Counted from the first letter of the stretch, positions 13,290-22,479 are shown. The stretch is DNA of 64,000 bases from Paraglaciecola sp. 20A4 (GCF_011378905.1 NZ_WTPY01000005.1:1-64000), one strand, 5' to 3'. Translations and numbers: made by a program. Notes: a model not told the origin generated them from the letters alone.

Positions 13290-13367
13290 AACCCATACCT
13301 TTCTAGAGAGAATAACTAGCCTAATATTCAGCTACTTACAAGTCCCTTAGTAAAACTAAGGCAAAAA

Positions 13368-14066
13368 TTAAGCTGTTGCTAAACTAGCTTGGTCGATGGT
13401 AATACCAGCGCCCATAGTTGTGCTCAAGCTTATTTTCTTAATGTATATGCCTTTAGCCGATGAAGGCTTAGCTTTCTTAACCGCTTCAATCAAAGCTGAC
13501 AAGTTTTCTTCGATTTGATTCGCTTCAAACGCAATCTTACCGATGCTGGCATGAATAATACCATTCTTGTCATTACGGTAACGAACCTGACCAGCTTTAG
13601 CATTTTTAACTGCTGTTGCTACGTCTGGCGTTACTGTACCTGTTTTAGGGTTAGGCATAAGACCACGTGGGCCTAAGATTTGGCCTAACATGCCTACAAC
13701 ACGCATTGCATCAGGAGAAGCAACAACAACGTCGAAGTTCATCTCGCCTTTCTTAACTAGTTCAGCTAAGTCTTCCATACCAACAATGTCAGCACCTGCT
13801 GCTTTAGCGGCTTCGACGTTTGCACCTTGAGTGAATACTGCAACACGTACTTCTTTACCTGTTCCGTTAGGTAGTACAGTTGCACCACGAACGTTTTGGT
13901 CAGATTTACGTGCATCGATGCCAAGGTTTACCGCAACATCAACACTTTCAGCGAACTTTGCAGAAGCAAGTTCTTTCAACAAGCTTACTGCTTCATTGAA
14001 TTCGTATTCTTTCGTCGCTACAACTTTTTCACGTACAAGGCGAGCGCGTTTCGTTAATTTAGCCAT
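13368..14066 (-). CDS. rplA: 50S ribosomal protein L1
   Basis: The 232-residue protein is L1, which binds 23S rRNA at the E-site stalk and, in E. coli, represses the rplKA mRNA. It begins [15 protein letters not shown] and contains the conserved segment [15 protein letters not shown]. It lies 3 bases after rplK, so the two are translationally coupled. A gap of about 366 bases separates it from rplJ. Confidence 0.98.
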   Translation of the reverse strand: MAKLTKRARLVREKVVATKEYEFNEAVSLLKELASAKFAESVDVAVNLGIDARKSDQNVRGATVLPNGTGKEVRVAVFTQGANVEAAKAAGADIVGMEDLAELVKKGEMNFDVVVASPDAMRVVGMLGQILGPRGLMPNPKTGTVTPDVATAVKNAKAGQVRYRNDKNGIIHASIGKIAFEANQIEENLSALIEAVKKAKPSSAKGIYIKKISLSTTMGAGITIDQASLATA

Positions 14067-14069
14067 TTC

Positions 14070-14498
14070 TTATCCCTCTACTACCAAGCCCATGCTGCGT
14101 GCAGAGCCAGCGATGGTACGGACAGCTGCATCAAGATCAGCTGCGGTTAAGTCTGGTTCTTTCGCTTTAGCAATTTCTTCTAATTGCGCAAGTGTCACTT
14201 TACCCACTTTTTCAGTGTTAGGACGACCAGAACCACTTTTGATACCAGCGGCTTTCTTAAGCATATAAGAAGCAGGTGATGTCTTGGTAACGAAGGTAAA
14301 AGAACGGTCTTCGTATACAGTAATTTCTACTGGAACCGGAGAACCTTTTTCCATATCGCCTGTTTTAGCATTGAATGCCTTACAGAATTCCATGATATTT
14401 ACGCCTTTTTGACCCAATGCTGGACCAACTGGCGGACTTGGGTTAGCAGCACCAGCTGCAACCTGTAACTTGATAATGCCTGTGACTTTTTTAGCCAT
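14070..14498 (-). CDS. rplK: 50S ribosomal protein L11
   Basis: The 142-residue protein is L11, part of the GTPase-associated centre and needed for RelA activation. The proline-rich N-terminal segment [13 protein letters not shown] and the C-terminal RNA-binding domain are intact. It starts a separate transcription unit after the terminator-like hairpin at 14571-14611 and is coupled to rplA. Confidence 0.98.
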   Translation of the reverse strand: MAKKVTGIIKLQVAAGAANPSPPVGPALGQKGVNIMEFCKAFNAKTGDMEKGSPVPVEITVYEDRSFTFVTKTSPASYMLKKAAGIKSGSGRPNTEKVGKVTLAQLEEIAKAKEPDLTAADLDAAVRTIAGSARSMGLVVEG

Positions 14499-14570
14499 GA
14501 TAATACTCTCAATTTATGGGTCAAACGCCTCGCGAACACTGAGTATGTTTGCGTAATTGGCTTCCCGTTC

Positions 14571-14611
14571 AACAAAAAGGGTCGCGAATTATAGATTAAC
14601 TCACGACCCTT
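14571..14611 (-). terminator. terminator between nusG and rplK
   Basis: Arms AAGGGTCG (14577-14584) and CGACCCTT (14604-14611) form an 8-bp stem. On the minus strand the stem runs into CCCTTTTTG, a usable U-tract. This separates secE-nusG from rplK-rplA, as in other enteric relatives. The remaining 14499-14570 should hold the rplK promoter, but I found no clear hexamer pair. Confidence 0.75.
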
Positions 14612-14692
14612 AGCAACTATTATGTACGAACTTTATGCAATTAGTGTTGATAGTATTAATCCAGACGGTGCAGCGCACCTAAAAAATCTGAA

Positions 14693-15265
14693 TTAACCTT
14701 TCTCTACTTGTCCGAATTCTAACTCTACAGGTGTTGAACGACCAAAGATAAGAACCGACACTTTTAAACGGCTTTTCTCGTAGTCAACTTCTTCAACTGA
14801 ACCATTAAAGTCAGCAAATGGACCATCAGTAACACGTACCACTTCACCTGGTTCAAACAAGGTCTTAGGTTTCGGTTTATCAACGCCTTCTTCAAGACGA
14901 TTCAAGATAGCGTTCGCTTCTTTCTCGGTAATAGGTGCTGGGCGGTCAGATGTGCCACCGATGAAGCCTAAGACCCGAGGAACACTTTTGACTAAATGCC
15001 ATGAATCTTCATTCATGTCCATTTGCACCAACACGTAACCAGGAAAGAACTTACGTTCACTTCTACGTTGTTGGCCTGAACGCATTTCAATTACTTCTTC
15101 AGTCGGCACTAAAATCTCGCCAAATGAATCTTCCATTTCATGCATTTTAATGTATTCAAGAAGTGTTTTTTTTACGCGCCCTTCATATTGGGAGAACGCT
15201 TGAACTACGTACCACTTTTTGTCCGATTTTTCTGAAACTTCTACATTTTCTGAATTTTCTGACAT
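14693..15265 (-). CDS. nusG: transcription termination/antitermination protein NusG
   Basis: The 190-residue protein links RNA polymerase to the ribosome or to Rho. It has the N-terminal NGN domain ([17 protein letters not shown] onward) and a C-terminal KOW domain ([20 protein letters not shown]). The first 15 or so acidic, serine-rich residues are a short extension. It begins 3 bases after secE and is co-transcribed with it. Confidence 0.98.
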   Translation of the reverse strand: MSENSENVEVSEKSDKKWYVVQAFSQYEGRVKKTLLEYIKMHEMEDSFGEILVPTEEVIEMRSGQQRRSERKFFPGYVLVQMDMNEDSWHLVKSVPRVLGFIGGTSDRPAPITEKEANAILNRLEEGVDKPKPKTLFEPGEVVRVTDGPFADFNGSVEEVDYEKSRLKVSVLIFGRSTPVELEFGQVEKG

Positions 15266-15268
15266 GCT

Positions 15269-15646
15269 CTAAATTCCTAAGCCGGTGATGAAAGAAACTA
15301 ACTGTACGATAATGAGATCAAGTCCCCACAGTAGTAATGACATGAAGGCTGTAGCAACTAAAACGATAATAGTTGTTTGGGTTGCTTCTTGGCGCGTCGG
15401 CCAAACCACTTTACGCACTTCAGTGCGGGCGTCTTTCGCGAACGTCAAAAAGCTGCTTCCTTTTTCAGTTGAAGCGGCCATAAAACCGGCTACAACCACA
15501 GCTGCGACAACACCAAGTGCGCGATAAAGTACTGATATATCTCCATAGATGGAATTTGCTGCAACTGCACCACCTAATAAAACCACTACAACTAGCCATT
15601 TAACTAAGTCTAGTGGGTTCGAACTATTTTCCGCTTTTTCGCTCAT
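15269..15646 (-). CDS. secE: preprotein translocase subunit SecE
   Basis: The 125-residue protein is the clamp subunit of the SecYEG channel. It has three hydrophobic segments (about residues 17-32, 37-55 and 93-120), as in E. coli SecE; many bacteria have only one. The conserved amphipathic stretch with TEVRKVVWPTRQE precedes the last membrane helix. It is followed by nusG, the standard pairing. Confidence 0.97.
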   Translation of the reverse strand: MSEKAENSSNPLDLVKWLVVVVLLGGAVAANSIYGDISVLYRALGVVAAVVVAGFMAASTEKGSSFLTFAKDARTEVRKVVWPTRQEATQTTIIVLVATAFMSLLLWGLDLIIVQLVSFITGLGI

Positions 15647-15726
15647 GCTATTACCTAATACTAACTTAATCGCGACGCTATAAGTGGCGCGAGCGCCTTC
15701 CTATACACTTAGTTTTAATGCCAAAG

Positions 15727-15839
15727 TGGCAGGGGTGGAGGGATGATCTCAGTTACATCCTTGTAACTGACCGCAAGCGGCGCTGACGCGGTTCAAATCG
15801 TTCCAGACGATTTGTCGAACCCGTGGGCGTTCTCATCCC
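15727..15839. repeat. composite palindromic element carrying a copy of the tRNA-Trp 3' end
   Basis: Bases 15727-15744 are identical to 15901-15918, the last 18 bases of tRNA-Trp including its CCA. Next to this copy are three stems: TCAGTTAC/GTAACTGA (15749-15770), CCGC/GCGG (15771-15780) and a GTTC..AAATCGT/ACGATTT..GAAC hairpin (15791-15820). An outer pair GGGATGA (15740-15746) and TCATCCC (15833-15839) encloses them. Read from the minus strand, the element follows the tRNA and ends in a second tRNA-like 3' end. It may be a small tRNA-derived repeat or a processed RNA; its function is unknown. Confidence 0.75.
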
Positions 15840-15900
15840 CCAACCTTCTACATTTGTGCTATGCAGACGCAGTAATACGCGCCTGTACTTTTACCTAATT

Positions 15901-15977
15901 TGGCAGGGGTGGAGGGATTCGAACCCCCAGCCATCGGTTTTGGAGACCGCTGTTCTACCAATTGGAACTACACCCCT
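15901..15977 (-). tRNA. tRNA-Trp (anticodon CCA)
   Basis: The minus strand folds into a full cloverleaf. The acceptor arms are AGGGGTG and CACCCCT with an encoded GCCA end. The D-arm contains AATTGGTAGAAC, the anticodon loop is CTCCAAA, and the T-arm is GGGGGTTCGAATCCCTC. The anticodon CCA reads UGG. The anticodon stem has one G-A pair at its outer end. The tRNA upstream of secE and the ribosomal operon is a usual arrangement in related gammaproteobacteria. Confidence 0.97.
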
Positions 15978-16128
15978 AAAATACTGCTTTTAATAATCCC
16001 GCAAGCGAGACTAATTTTGCTTACACCAACCTTATGACGTCTTATATTTTTATGGAAAAATTTAGAATCACTAATAAGGAGGGAGGCGTATTATACTTAT
16101 TAGTCCGTGTTATACAAGACGCAAACCA

Positions 16129-16161
16129 CGATAAAGCATACTGCATACTCATGCTTTATCG
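16129..16161 (-). terminator. hairpin after the ABC transporter gene
   Basis: Arms CGATAAAGCAT (16129-16139) and ATGCTTTATCG (16151-16161) pair perfectly over 11 bp. It lies just after the stop codon of the minus-strand ABC transporter gene. The minus-strand sequence beyond it (GTGGTTTGCG) is not a good U-tract, so it may act as an mRNA 3' stabiliser or a weak terminator. Confidence 0.5.
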
Positions 16162-16167
16162 CTTCGC

Positions 16168-18009
16168 TTACTCAACACCAATAAAACCGCCTGTTTGATG
16201 GGCCCACAATTTGGCATATATTCCTTGCTGCGCAAGCAGTTCTGTATGGGTTCCCGATTCCACAATACGTCCCTCGTCTAATATCAATAACCTGTCCATT
16301 TGGGCGATTGTAGATAGTCGATGGGCAATAGCTAATACCGTTTTATCTTCCATTACCTTGTTCAAACACTCTTGTATCGCCGCTTCGACTTCGGAATCTA
16401 GCGCCGATGTGGCCTCATCTAAAATAAGAATAGGTGCGTCTTTGAGCATGACTCGAGCAATTGCGATACGTTGCCGTTGACCTCCGGATAATTTCACCCC
16501 ACGTTCACCCACTTGAGCGTCATATCCGGTTGCGCCATGCAAATCGGACAAGTGCTGAATGAATTCGTGTGATTCTGCTTGCTTAGCTGCAGCTAACATT
16601 TCTTCTTCACTAGCCCCTAAACGACCGTACAGAATATTGTCGCGAACTGAGCGGTGCAATAACGATGTATCTTGTGTCACCATACTAATATGTGAGCGCA
16701 GGCTTTCCTGAGTTATCTCACTAACGTCTTGTCCGTCAATTAATATTTTGCCGCTTTGAATATCAAAAAAGCGCAATAAAAGATTAACCAAGGTCGATTT
16801 CCCCGCTCCAGAACGTCCAACTAAACCGACTTTTTCTCCGGGTTTTATGTTGATATTTAAGTTTTTGAACACTTCGATTTGTTTATTCTCAGGACCAGGA
16901 TAATTAAATGTTACATCAGCAAATGTAATTGCCCCGCCCTGCACTTTTAATGGCTGCGCATTCTCTTTATCTTTAACCGAGGTAGGTTTAGACAATGTAT
17001 TAATACCGTCTTGTACCGTACCGATATTTTCGAAAAGCGATGAAACCTCCCACATAATCCACTGAGACATACCGTTTAAACGTAAGCATAAGGTAATAGC
17101 TATCGCGATATCCCCGGGGGTAACGACTTTCTCTAGCCAAAGCATGATTGACAGTGCGCTTATCGAGAACACCAATAATGCATTACTAAACCAAACACAC
17201 GTATTAAGCAGTGTTACCAAACGCATTTGCGGATAAACCGTTTGCAAGAAGCCGTTCATCCCTTCATAGGCATAATCTGCTTCCCGGCTGGTGTGAGAAA
17301 AAAGCTTAACGGTAGCAATATTGCTGTAGCTGTCGACTATTCTGCCTGTCATGACACTTCGCGCATCAGCCTGACGCTGAGCAACCTGCTTTAGACGAGG
17401 CACGAAGAAACGTAAGACAGTGATATAAATCCCTAACCAAATCACCAATGGTAAGCTCAATCTCCAATCAATAGTGAACACCATCACCAAAATACTGAGG
17501 AAATAAACGCTGATATAGACCAATAAGTTTAATAATTGCATCACTGACTGACGGACAGATAAAGCTGTTTGCATGACTTTAGTGGCAATACGCCCGGCAA
17601 ATTCGTTTTGGAAAAAGCTTACGCTCTGGCCAATAAGATAACGATGGGCCTGCCAACGAATACGCATGGGATAATTACCCATAAGCGTTTGATGGTTAAT
17701 CAATGACTGAAGGGCTACACAACTGGGCAGAATAACGAGTATTACCGCCGACATCCAAATTAGGTGCGAACGCTCCTGTGTTAAGAATGTCTCTGGATCT
17801 TGTTCTGCTAACCAGTCCACTAATTGCCCAACAAATCCAAACAAAGAAACTTCTAACATGGCGATGATAGCTGCCAATATAGATACCGCAAAGATTGCAG
17901 GCCACATGCCTTTCGAATAATAACGGCAAAACGCTATCAGCCCTTTAGGCGGCTGCTCGGGTAAGTCTTGGGGAAACGGTTCTACTAACTTCTCAAAAAA
18001 TGAAAACAT
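16168..18009 (-). CDS. ABC exporter, fused permease and ATPase
   Basis: The 613-residue protein is a half-transporter with an N-terminal six-helix membrane domain (about residues 30-320) and a C-terminal ATPase. Walker A is GRSGAGKS at 399-406, the signature LSGGQ is at 507-511 and Walker B LILDE is at 528-532. The family exports lipids, drugs or peptides as a dimer in the inner membrane. The substrate cannot be read from the sequence, and I see no peptidase or accessory domain. It lies 21 bases downstream of the RraA-like gene, so the two may form an operon. Confidence 0.9.
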   Translation of the reverse strand: MFSFFEKLVEPFPQDLPEQPPKGLIAFCRYYSKGMWPAIFAVSILAAIIAMLEVSLFGFVGQLVDWLAEQDPETFLTQERSHLIWMSAVILVILPSCVALQSLINHQTLMGNYPMRIRWQAHRYLIGQSVSFFQNEFAGRIATKVMQTALSVRQSVMQLLNLLVYISVYFLSILVMVFTIDWRLSLPLVIWLGIYITVLRFFVPRLKQVAQRQADARSVMTGRIVDSYSNIATVKLFSHTSREADYAYEGMNGFLQTVYPQMRLVTLLNTCVWFSNALLVFSISALSIMLWLEKVVTPGDIAIAITLCLRLNGMSQWIMWEVSSLFENIGTVQDGINTLSKPTSVKDKENAQPLKVQGGAITFADVTFNYPGPENKQIEVFKNLNINIKPGEKVGLVGRSGAGKSTLVNLLLRFFDIQSGKILIDGQDVSEITQESLRSHISMVTQDTSLLHRSVRDNILYGRLGASEEEMLAAAKQAESHEFIQHLSDLHGATGYDAQVGERGVKLSGGQRQRIAIARVMLKDAPILILDEATSALDSEVEAAIQECLNKVMEDKTVLAIAHRLSTIAQMDRLLILDEGRIVESGTHTELLAQQGIYAKLWAHQTGGFIGVE

Positions 18010-18030
18010 ACAAACAACTTATTAGGAAAA

Positions 18031-18663
18031 TTAACCTTCGAAGCCCAACGCTTTGAGCGTCGACTCAATTTTGGCCTGATGCGCTTGTTGCCATTCCCCT
18101 AAGGTCATAGCAGCATCTTTATCAGTTCGGGCTTTGCCCAAGCGATAAACCTCTTCGGCTTGGTCTTTCGGTATCACCGCGATACCGTCTTCGTCTGCCA
18201 CTACGATATCGCCAGCACAAACACGCACTCCACCGCACATTATTGGTTGGTTAAAAGGTAAAATCTGCTCTTTTTTTGCTGGTTTGGGTATAACACCCTT
18301 GGCATATACAGGAAATTGCAAATCCCGCACTTCGCCTAGATCCCGTATAAGGCCATCGATCACGAATCCCACTATGCCTCGTTGCTGTGCAATCGCACAA
18401 ACGTTACCGCCTGCGCTGGCAAAATCTGAATCAGCTTCGACAACTATAATATCGCCTGGCGAAGCGCGGTATATTGCAGCATGCAAGCTTAAATGATCGC
18501 CTTTGGCACATTTTACGGTAAATGCAGGTCCCGCAATACGCGGCATCTGTGGCCATAATTCACCAATCGCACTGTCTACAAATTGTTCTCGTCCTAACCC
18601 TTCTGAATATTCACAGGGAGATACTTTTACAAAATCCGCCATTGTTAACATACGCCACCCCAT
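18031..18663 (-). CDS. RraA-like / HMG-aldolase family protein
   Basis: The 210-residue protein belongs to the RraA-like fold. The diagnostic block is GGNVCAIAQQRGIVGFVIDG followed by LIRDLGEV, which contains the G-x-x-R-D substrate-binding motif. Relatives are the RNase E inhibitor RraA and 4-hydroxy-4-methyl-2-oxoglutarate or oxaloacetate-type aldolases. At 210 residues it is longer than E. coli RraA (161), so an aldolase or decarboxylase role is more likely. The start is uncertain: ATG codons at positions 1, 5 and 8 are all possible. The gene lies upstream of the ABC exporter. Confidence 0.8.
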   Translation of the reverse strand: MGWRMLTMADFVKVSPCEYSEGLGREQFVDSAIGELWPQMPRIAGPAFTVKCAKGDHLSLHAAIYRASPGDIIVVEADSDFASAGGNVCAIAQQRGIVGFVIDGLIRDLGEVRDLQFPVYAKGVIPKPAKKEQILPFNQPIMCGGVRVCAGDIVVADEDGIAVIPKDQAEEVYRLGKARTDKDAAMTLGEWQQAHQAKIESTLKALGFEG

Positions 18664-18665
18664 AA

Positions 18666-18681
18666 ATTTGTGTATACAAAT
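18666..18681. promoter_or_regulatory. near-palindrome around TGTATACA upstream of the RraA-like gene
   Basis: The sequence ATTTGTGTATACAAAT is almost self-complementary and centred on the perfect octamer TGTATACA (18671-18678). It lies within 20 bases upstream of the likely start codon. GntR-family (FadR-like) repressors often bind TTGTATACAA-type sites, and aldolase-like genes are often under such control. No GntR gene is in the window, so the assignment is only a suggestion. Confidence 0.3.
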
Positions 18682-18843
18682 AATCTAAATTAAAAATTGG
18701 CACTTTTATTACATTTTTTAAACGTAAATAAACCTAATTTTTCTCCATTTTAAATAGTATCGTGTTTACCCAATACTGGCACTCGCTAATTAGAGGCAAA
18801 ACACAGTACTGTGCACTCAACTACTTTATATCAATGAAATTTA

Positions 18844-19401
18844 ATGCAACCCCTTATCAAACTTACCGCGTTAGCGGTTAGCATAATCATTAATTTGACA
18901 TCGCCTGCCCATGCTGCGGATGATCCTAAGTCTGCGCTTAACTTAACGAAAATTTCTAAACGACTCAACTCACTAAAGCGCCCCTCAGAAGATACACAGC
19001 GCGATAAATCGCGTCAGCCGCAAAAAATTCTAGCGTTTACTGGAGTAGGTGAAGGGCAACACGTTTTAGATTTTTTCGCTGGCGGTGGTTGGCATAGTAA
19101 ACTGTGTTCTAAAGCAGTGGGTCCACAGGGAAAAGTGTATGTACAAAACGATAAAGTGATTTGGCGTTTCGCTGAAAAAGGCTTAAATGAACGCACTAAA
19201 GGCAATAGGCTGAACAACTTGGTGCGTTTTGACAATATGCCATTGGTGGATATGACGATCCCAGACAATAGCTTAGACATTGTCTTTACCGCCTTAAATT
19301 ATCATGACTTGTTTTTTACTTATAACATGCAAGAAGGCAAAAAAGTGGTGCTGCGCGACGATATAGTGGATTACAGAGCGGCGTTAAGCACGTTATTCTA
19401 A
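18844..19401 (+). pseudogene. truncated periplasmic class I methyltransferase
   Basis: The ORF encodes a signal peptide (about residues 1-24, ending AHA), then the family's conserved RPSEDTQRDKSRQP segment and the SAM-binding motif VLDFFAGGGWHS. Later landmarks ALNYHDLFF and DYRAALSTLF follow, and the reading frame then stops. Intact relatives, of roughly 250-280 residues, continue after this point with an (A)LKPGG motif. Here the next bases encode S-K-A-L-K in the +1 frame before similarity ends. This suggests a one-base shift plus loss of the C-terminal third. Loss of function is inferred, as the remaining 185 residues could still be expressed. The 291 bases to the next gene show nothing else. 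Confidence 0.7.
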
Positions 19402-19692
19402 AGCGCTCAAATTAGACCTTACGCATTCCACTGTATTTCTCTATGTCCTCTTCTAATGATGTTTCAGCCTTGTTGCTAGAAAAGCAGCACATATCGCATA
19501 TTTTACCGCCAATTATTTTTACCTTTATTTGCTCTGCATCTTTTATGGCACCGATAAACAGTCAAAATCGAGATGCATATTGTTTAAGGTCAATTTTAAA
19601 CCCAAATAACTAACACAAATCATCTGGCTTTTGTATACTACTATTGTCTATTAGCGAACGACTAATAGTAAACGTCTAAAAGTGAGGAACCT

Positions 19693-20031
19693 ATGGCTCT
19701 ATATCATCGCACGAGTAACCGGACACCTTTAACACTTGATGTAAAAGTTCGTCATATGGGCAAAGAGATCGGGGAAACTTGTACTCGCAATATTAGCCCT
19801 TTTGGTGCTTTTATTGAAATGCCTGAATCAGAACTAAGTACCGACGATTTTGTCGAAATGTATTTTATGGACGACGAAAAAAAAGATGCTTATTTATTGC
19901 AAAAAGGGTTAATTACCCACAGTAGTCATGAAGGAATCGGTGTTTTATTTGCCTATGACTCAGCTGAATTTAGGGAAATGTTGCACGAAAAGATGATGAA
20001 AAGACATCAGAACAAAATACTTTTGAGTTAA
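19693..20031 (+). CDS. PilZ-domain protein
   Basis: The 112-residue protein consists almost entirely of a PilZ domain, which binds cyclic di-GMP. The N-terminal RxxxR motif (RTSNR, residues 6-10) and the later N-x-S-x-x-G motif (NISPFG) supply the usual ligand contacts. It has no partner domain, so it probably acts as a small adaptor that reports cyclic di-GMP to another protein in motility or surface behaviour. A good GAGG ribosome site precedes the ATG. Neighbours give no hint of the target. Confidence 0.8.
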   Translation: MALYHRTSNRTPLTLDVKVRHMGKEIGETCTRNISPFGAFIEMPESELSTDDFVEMYFMDDEKKDAYLLQKGLITHSSHEGIGVLFAYDSAEFREMLHEKMMKRHQNKILLS

Positions 20032-20209
20032 CAAAAAAAGTTGATAGATTGTTTGTCCACTTCTCAAAAAAGCTGCTAACGACTGAAAGTTTACACATGT
20101 CTATTTATCTCGCTACAAATAGAAAACGACTACATACACATTAACAGTTAGGCAGGGCATATTTTGGCAAGCATAATCGTTTGCCCAGCATAGAGATTTC
20201 TAAGCTGGA

Positions 20210-20247
20210 AAATAAAAAAGGCGCTAAGCATTATTACTCAGCGCCTT
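20210..20247 (-). terminator. rho-independent terminator after dbpA
   Basis: Arms AAGGCGCT (20218-20225) and AGCGCCTT (20240-20247) form an 8-bp GC-rich stem. On the minus strand the stem runs into TTTTTTATTTT. It lies 27 bases after the dbpA stop and is a textbook terminator. The rest of the pilZ-dbpA gap (20032-20209) shows no gene. Confidence 0.9.
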
Positions 20248-20274
20248 CGTTTATCATTAAAATCAGCAGTACGC

Positions 20275-21654
20275 TTAATTAAACTTACGAACTTTGAATT
20301 TCTTACCTTTGATTTTCCCTTCACCTAACTGACGCATGGCGCGCTTCACACTGCGAAGTTTCACTGCCACATAAGCATGAAACTCAGTGATATGAATTTT
20401 GCCTATATCTTCACCTGGAATTTCCGCCTCTTTTGTTAAGGCACCTAATATATCACCAGGTCTGAGCTTACTTTTTTTACCACCGTCAACGCACAGTGTG
20501 CTGTAAACGGGCTGAATCAGTCGGTTAGCATGAAAACGAATAGCTTGAATGCCGGTCCATTTAAGCTTGGCGTTCTGATAATCTTCAATAGCATTGGCTC
20601 TAGCGATTTCATCAGGCGCCACTAATGTTAGTGCAATCCCTTTTGAATCTGCTCGCCCTGTGCGGCCAATACGGTGAATATGCACCTCTGGGTCCGGCGT
20701 AATGTGATAGCTAATAACCGCATTGACTTCTTTAATATCTAAGCCTCTAGAGGCAACATCTGTTGCCACCAACACAGACACACTCTTGTTTGAGAAGCGT
20801 ACCAATACTTGATTACGTTCACGCTGCTCAAGATCACCATGCAAGGCCAATACGGAAACGCCTAGCGATCGCAATTCATCCGCGACTTCCTGGCAGGCAA
20901 TCTTGGTATTACAAAATACAATAGCCGACTCAGGTTGATAGTGACTTAATAAAGCAGCAACAGCCTTAGTGCGATGATCGTCTTCAACTTCAAAAAACAA
21001 TTGTTCTATCGTTTCCGTGTCGTGCGTCGATTCAACAGTCACTTCTAATGGATTTTTCTGTACTTGACCACTAATTTTAGCAATAGACTCTGGATAGGTA
21101 GCAGAAAATAATAAGGTCTGACGATGTTGAGGTACGCTTTTGATAACAGCGTCCATTTCATCCTCGAAACCCATATCTAACATTCGATCGGCTTCATCAA
21201 GCACCAAGGTGTTTACTTCTGATAAGTCTAAGCGACGCTTGTATAGATGATCCATAATCCGTCCAGGCGTACCCACTATAATGTGCGCTCCGTGCTCTAA
21301 TGAGCCAATCTGGGGTCCCATAGGCGTGCCGCCACAAAGCGTCAACACTTTAATATTATGGATACCCCGCCCCAAACGACGGATCTCTAAGGCAACTTGT
21401 TCAGCCAGTTCTCGTGTGGGACACATTACTAATGCCTGAACACGAAATCGTTTTACATCTAAATTATGCAATAAAGCCAAACCAAATGCGGCGGTTTTGC
21501 CACTGCCGGTTTTAGCTTTTGCGACGACGTCACGCCCAGCTAAAATAGCGGGTAACGTACCAGCTTGAATTTCAGTCATTTGACTAAAACCCATGCTCTG
21601 CAAATTGTCTAACAAGGCTGGCTCTAGCCCTAGGGAGGAAAATTCCTTACTCAC
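20275..21654 (-). CDS. dbpA: ATP-dependent RNA helicase DbpA
   Basis: The 459-residue DEAD-box helicase assists late assembly of the 50S subunit by acting near helix 92 of 23S rRNA. The motifs are AKTGSGKT (47-54), DEAD (153-156), SAT (184-186) and HRIGRTGR in the second RecA domain. The C-terminal segment KLRPGDILGALT through KIKGKKFKVR is the DbpA-specific RNA-binding domain, which separates it from RhlB, RhlE and SrmB. It lies 28 bases downstream of the crotonase gene on the same strand and ends in a strong terminator. Confidence 0.95.
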   Translation of the reverse strand: MSKEFSSLGLEPALLDNLQSMGFSQMTEIQAGTLPAILAGRDVVAKAKTGSGKTAAFGLALLHNLDVKRFRVQALVMCPTRELAEQVALEIRRLGRGIHNIKVLTLCGGTPMGPQIGSLEHGAHIIVGTPGRIMDHLYKRRLDLSEVNTLVLDEADRMLDMGFEDEMDAVIKSVPQHRQTLLFSATYPESIAKISGQVQKNPLEVTVESTHDTETIEQLFFEVEDDHRTKAVAALLSHYQPESAIVFCNTKIACQEVADELRSLGVSVLALHGDLEQRERNQVLVRFSNKSVSVLVATDVASRGLDIKEVNAVISYHITPDPEVHIHRIGRTGRADSKGIALTLVAPDEIARANAIEDYQNAKLKWTGIQAIRFHANRLIQPVYSTLCVDGGKKSKLRPGDILGALTKEAEIPGEDIGKIHITEFHAYVAVKLRSVKRAMRQLGEGKIKGKKFKVRKFN

Positions 21655-21682
21655 AACACTCTCTCATTTATATCAATAGTCG

Positions 21683-22372
21683 TTAAAGACTCGAACCACG
21701 GTCAACATCGATGGCTTTATCTAAAGCGTCTAATAGTCCGGCTCGGGCTTTTAACTTTGTTTGTCTATGGGCTTTCATATTTAATTTGGTCATCGCTTGT
21801 GCCGTACCGGCAACGGTTTGCTCAAATGCTTCAGGCGCAACCGCCACATCTAAGAATCCAGCGGTAACAGCATCATCAACTGAAACCATTTCAGCCAAAA
21901 TAACTGAACGATTAAAAAACACAGGAGCCAAACGCCCCCTTGCTAGCTCTAAACCAGCTTGGTGCATCGTCATACCGATAGCCACTTCGTTTAAACCAAT
22001 TTTAAATTTACCTTGAATACCAATACGATAATCCGACGCTAGCAGGAACAACGCACCTTTAGCGATAGCATGCCCAGTACAAGCGGCAATGATAGGAAAC
22101 TCAAAGGCGAGCATTCTACGCGTCAATGTCGAACCTTTCTCAACTAATTTCATGGCAGATTCCATGCTCTGCTGCATCACCTTTAAATCATAGCCTGCAG
22201 AGAACATGCCCGGTTGTCCTTTGATGACTACCACGGCTTCATCGGCTATAGCTTTATCAAGGGCAGCGTTTATTCCATCGATCATATCGTGAGAAAATGC
22301 ATTTACCTTGCCATTGTTAAGGGTAATAGTGGCAACATTATCTGTACAGTGGTATTGAACTAATTCAGTCAT
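21683..22372 (-). CDS. crotonase-family enoyl-CoA hydratase/isomerase
   Basis: The 229-residue protein has the crotonase fold. The first oxyanion-hole segment is GMFSAGYDL and the second is CTGHAIAKGALFLLASDYR. Members hydrate or isomerise acyl-CoA thioesters. The segment NEVAIGMTMHQAG holds the glutamate in the usual acid/base region, but the normal second catalytic glutamate is not obvious, so the reaction is uncertain. At 229 residues it is slightly shorter than typical (about 260). It may be co-transcribed with dbpA, with no functional link apparent. Confidence 0.85.
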   Translation of the reverse strand: MTELVQYHCTDNVATITLNNGKVNAFSHDMIDGINAALDKAIADEAVVVIKGQPGMFSAGYDLKVMQQSMESAMKLVEKGSTLTRRMLAFEFPIIAACTGHAIAKGALFLLASDYRIGIQGKFKIGLNEVAIGMTMHQAGLELARGRLAPVFFNRSVILAEMVSVDDAVTAGFLDVAVAPEAFEQTVAGTAQAMTKLNMKAHRQTKLKARAGLLDALDKAIDVDRGSSL

Positions 22373-22479
22373 ATTTGATCCTTACGCATTATTATTTTTT
22401 GTATTGGGAAATTATCTCGTTTCGTATTATAGGCAACCTGTCCTAACGGCATATTGCAACTTTCAGACGCAGAAGTGCT

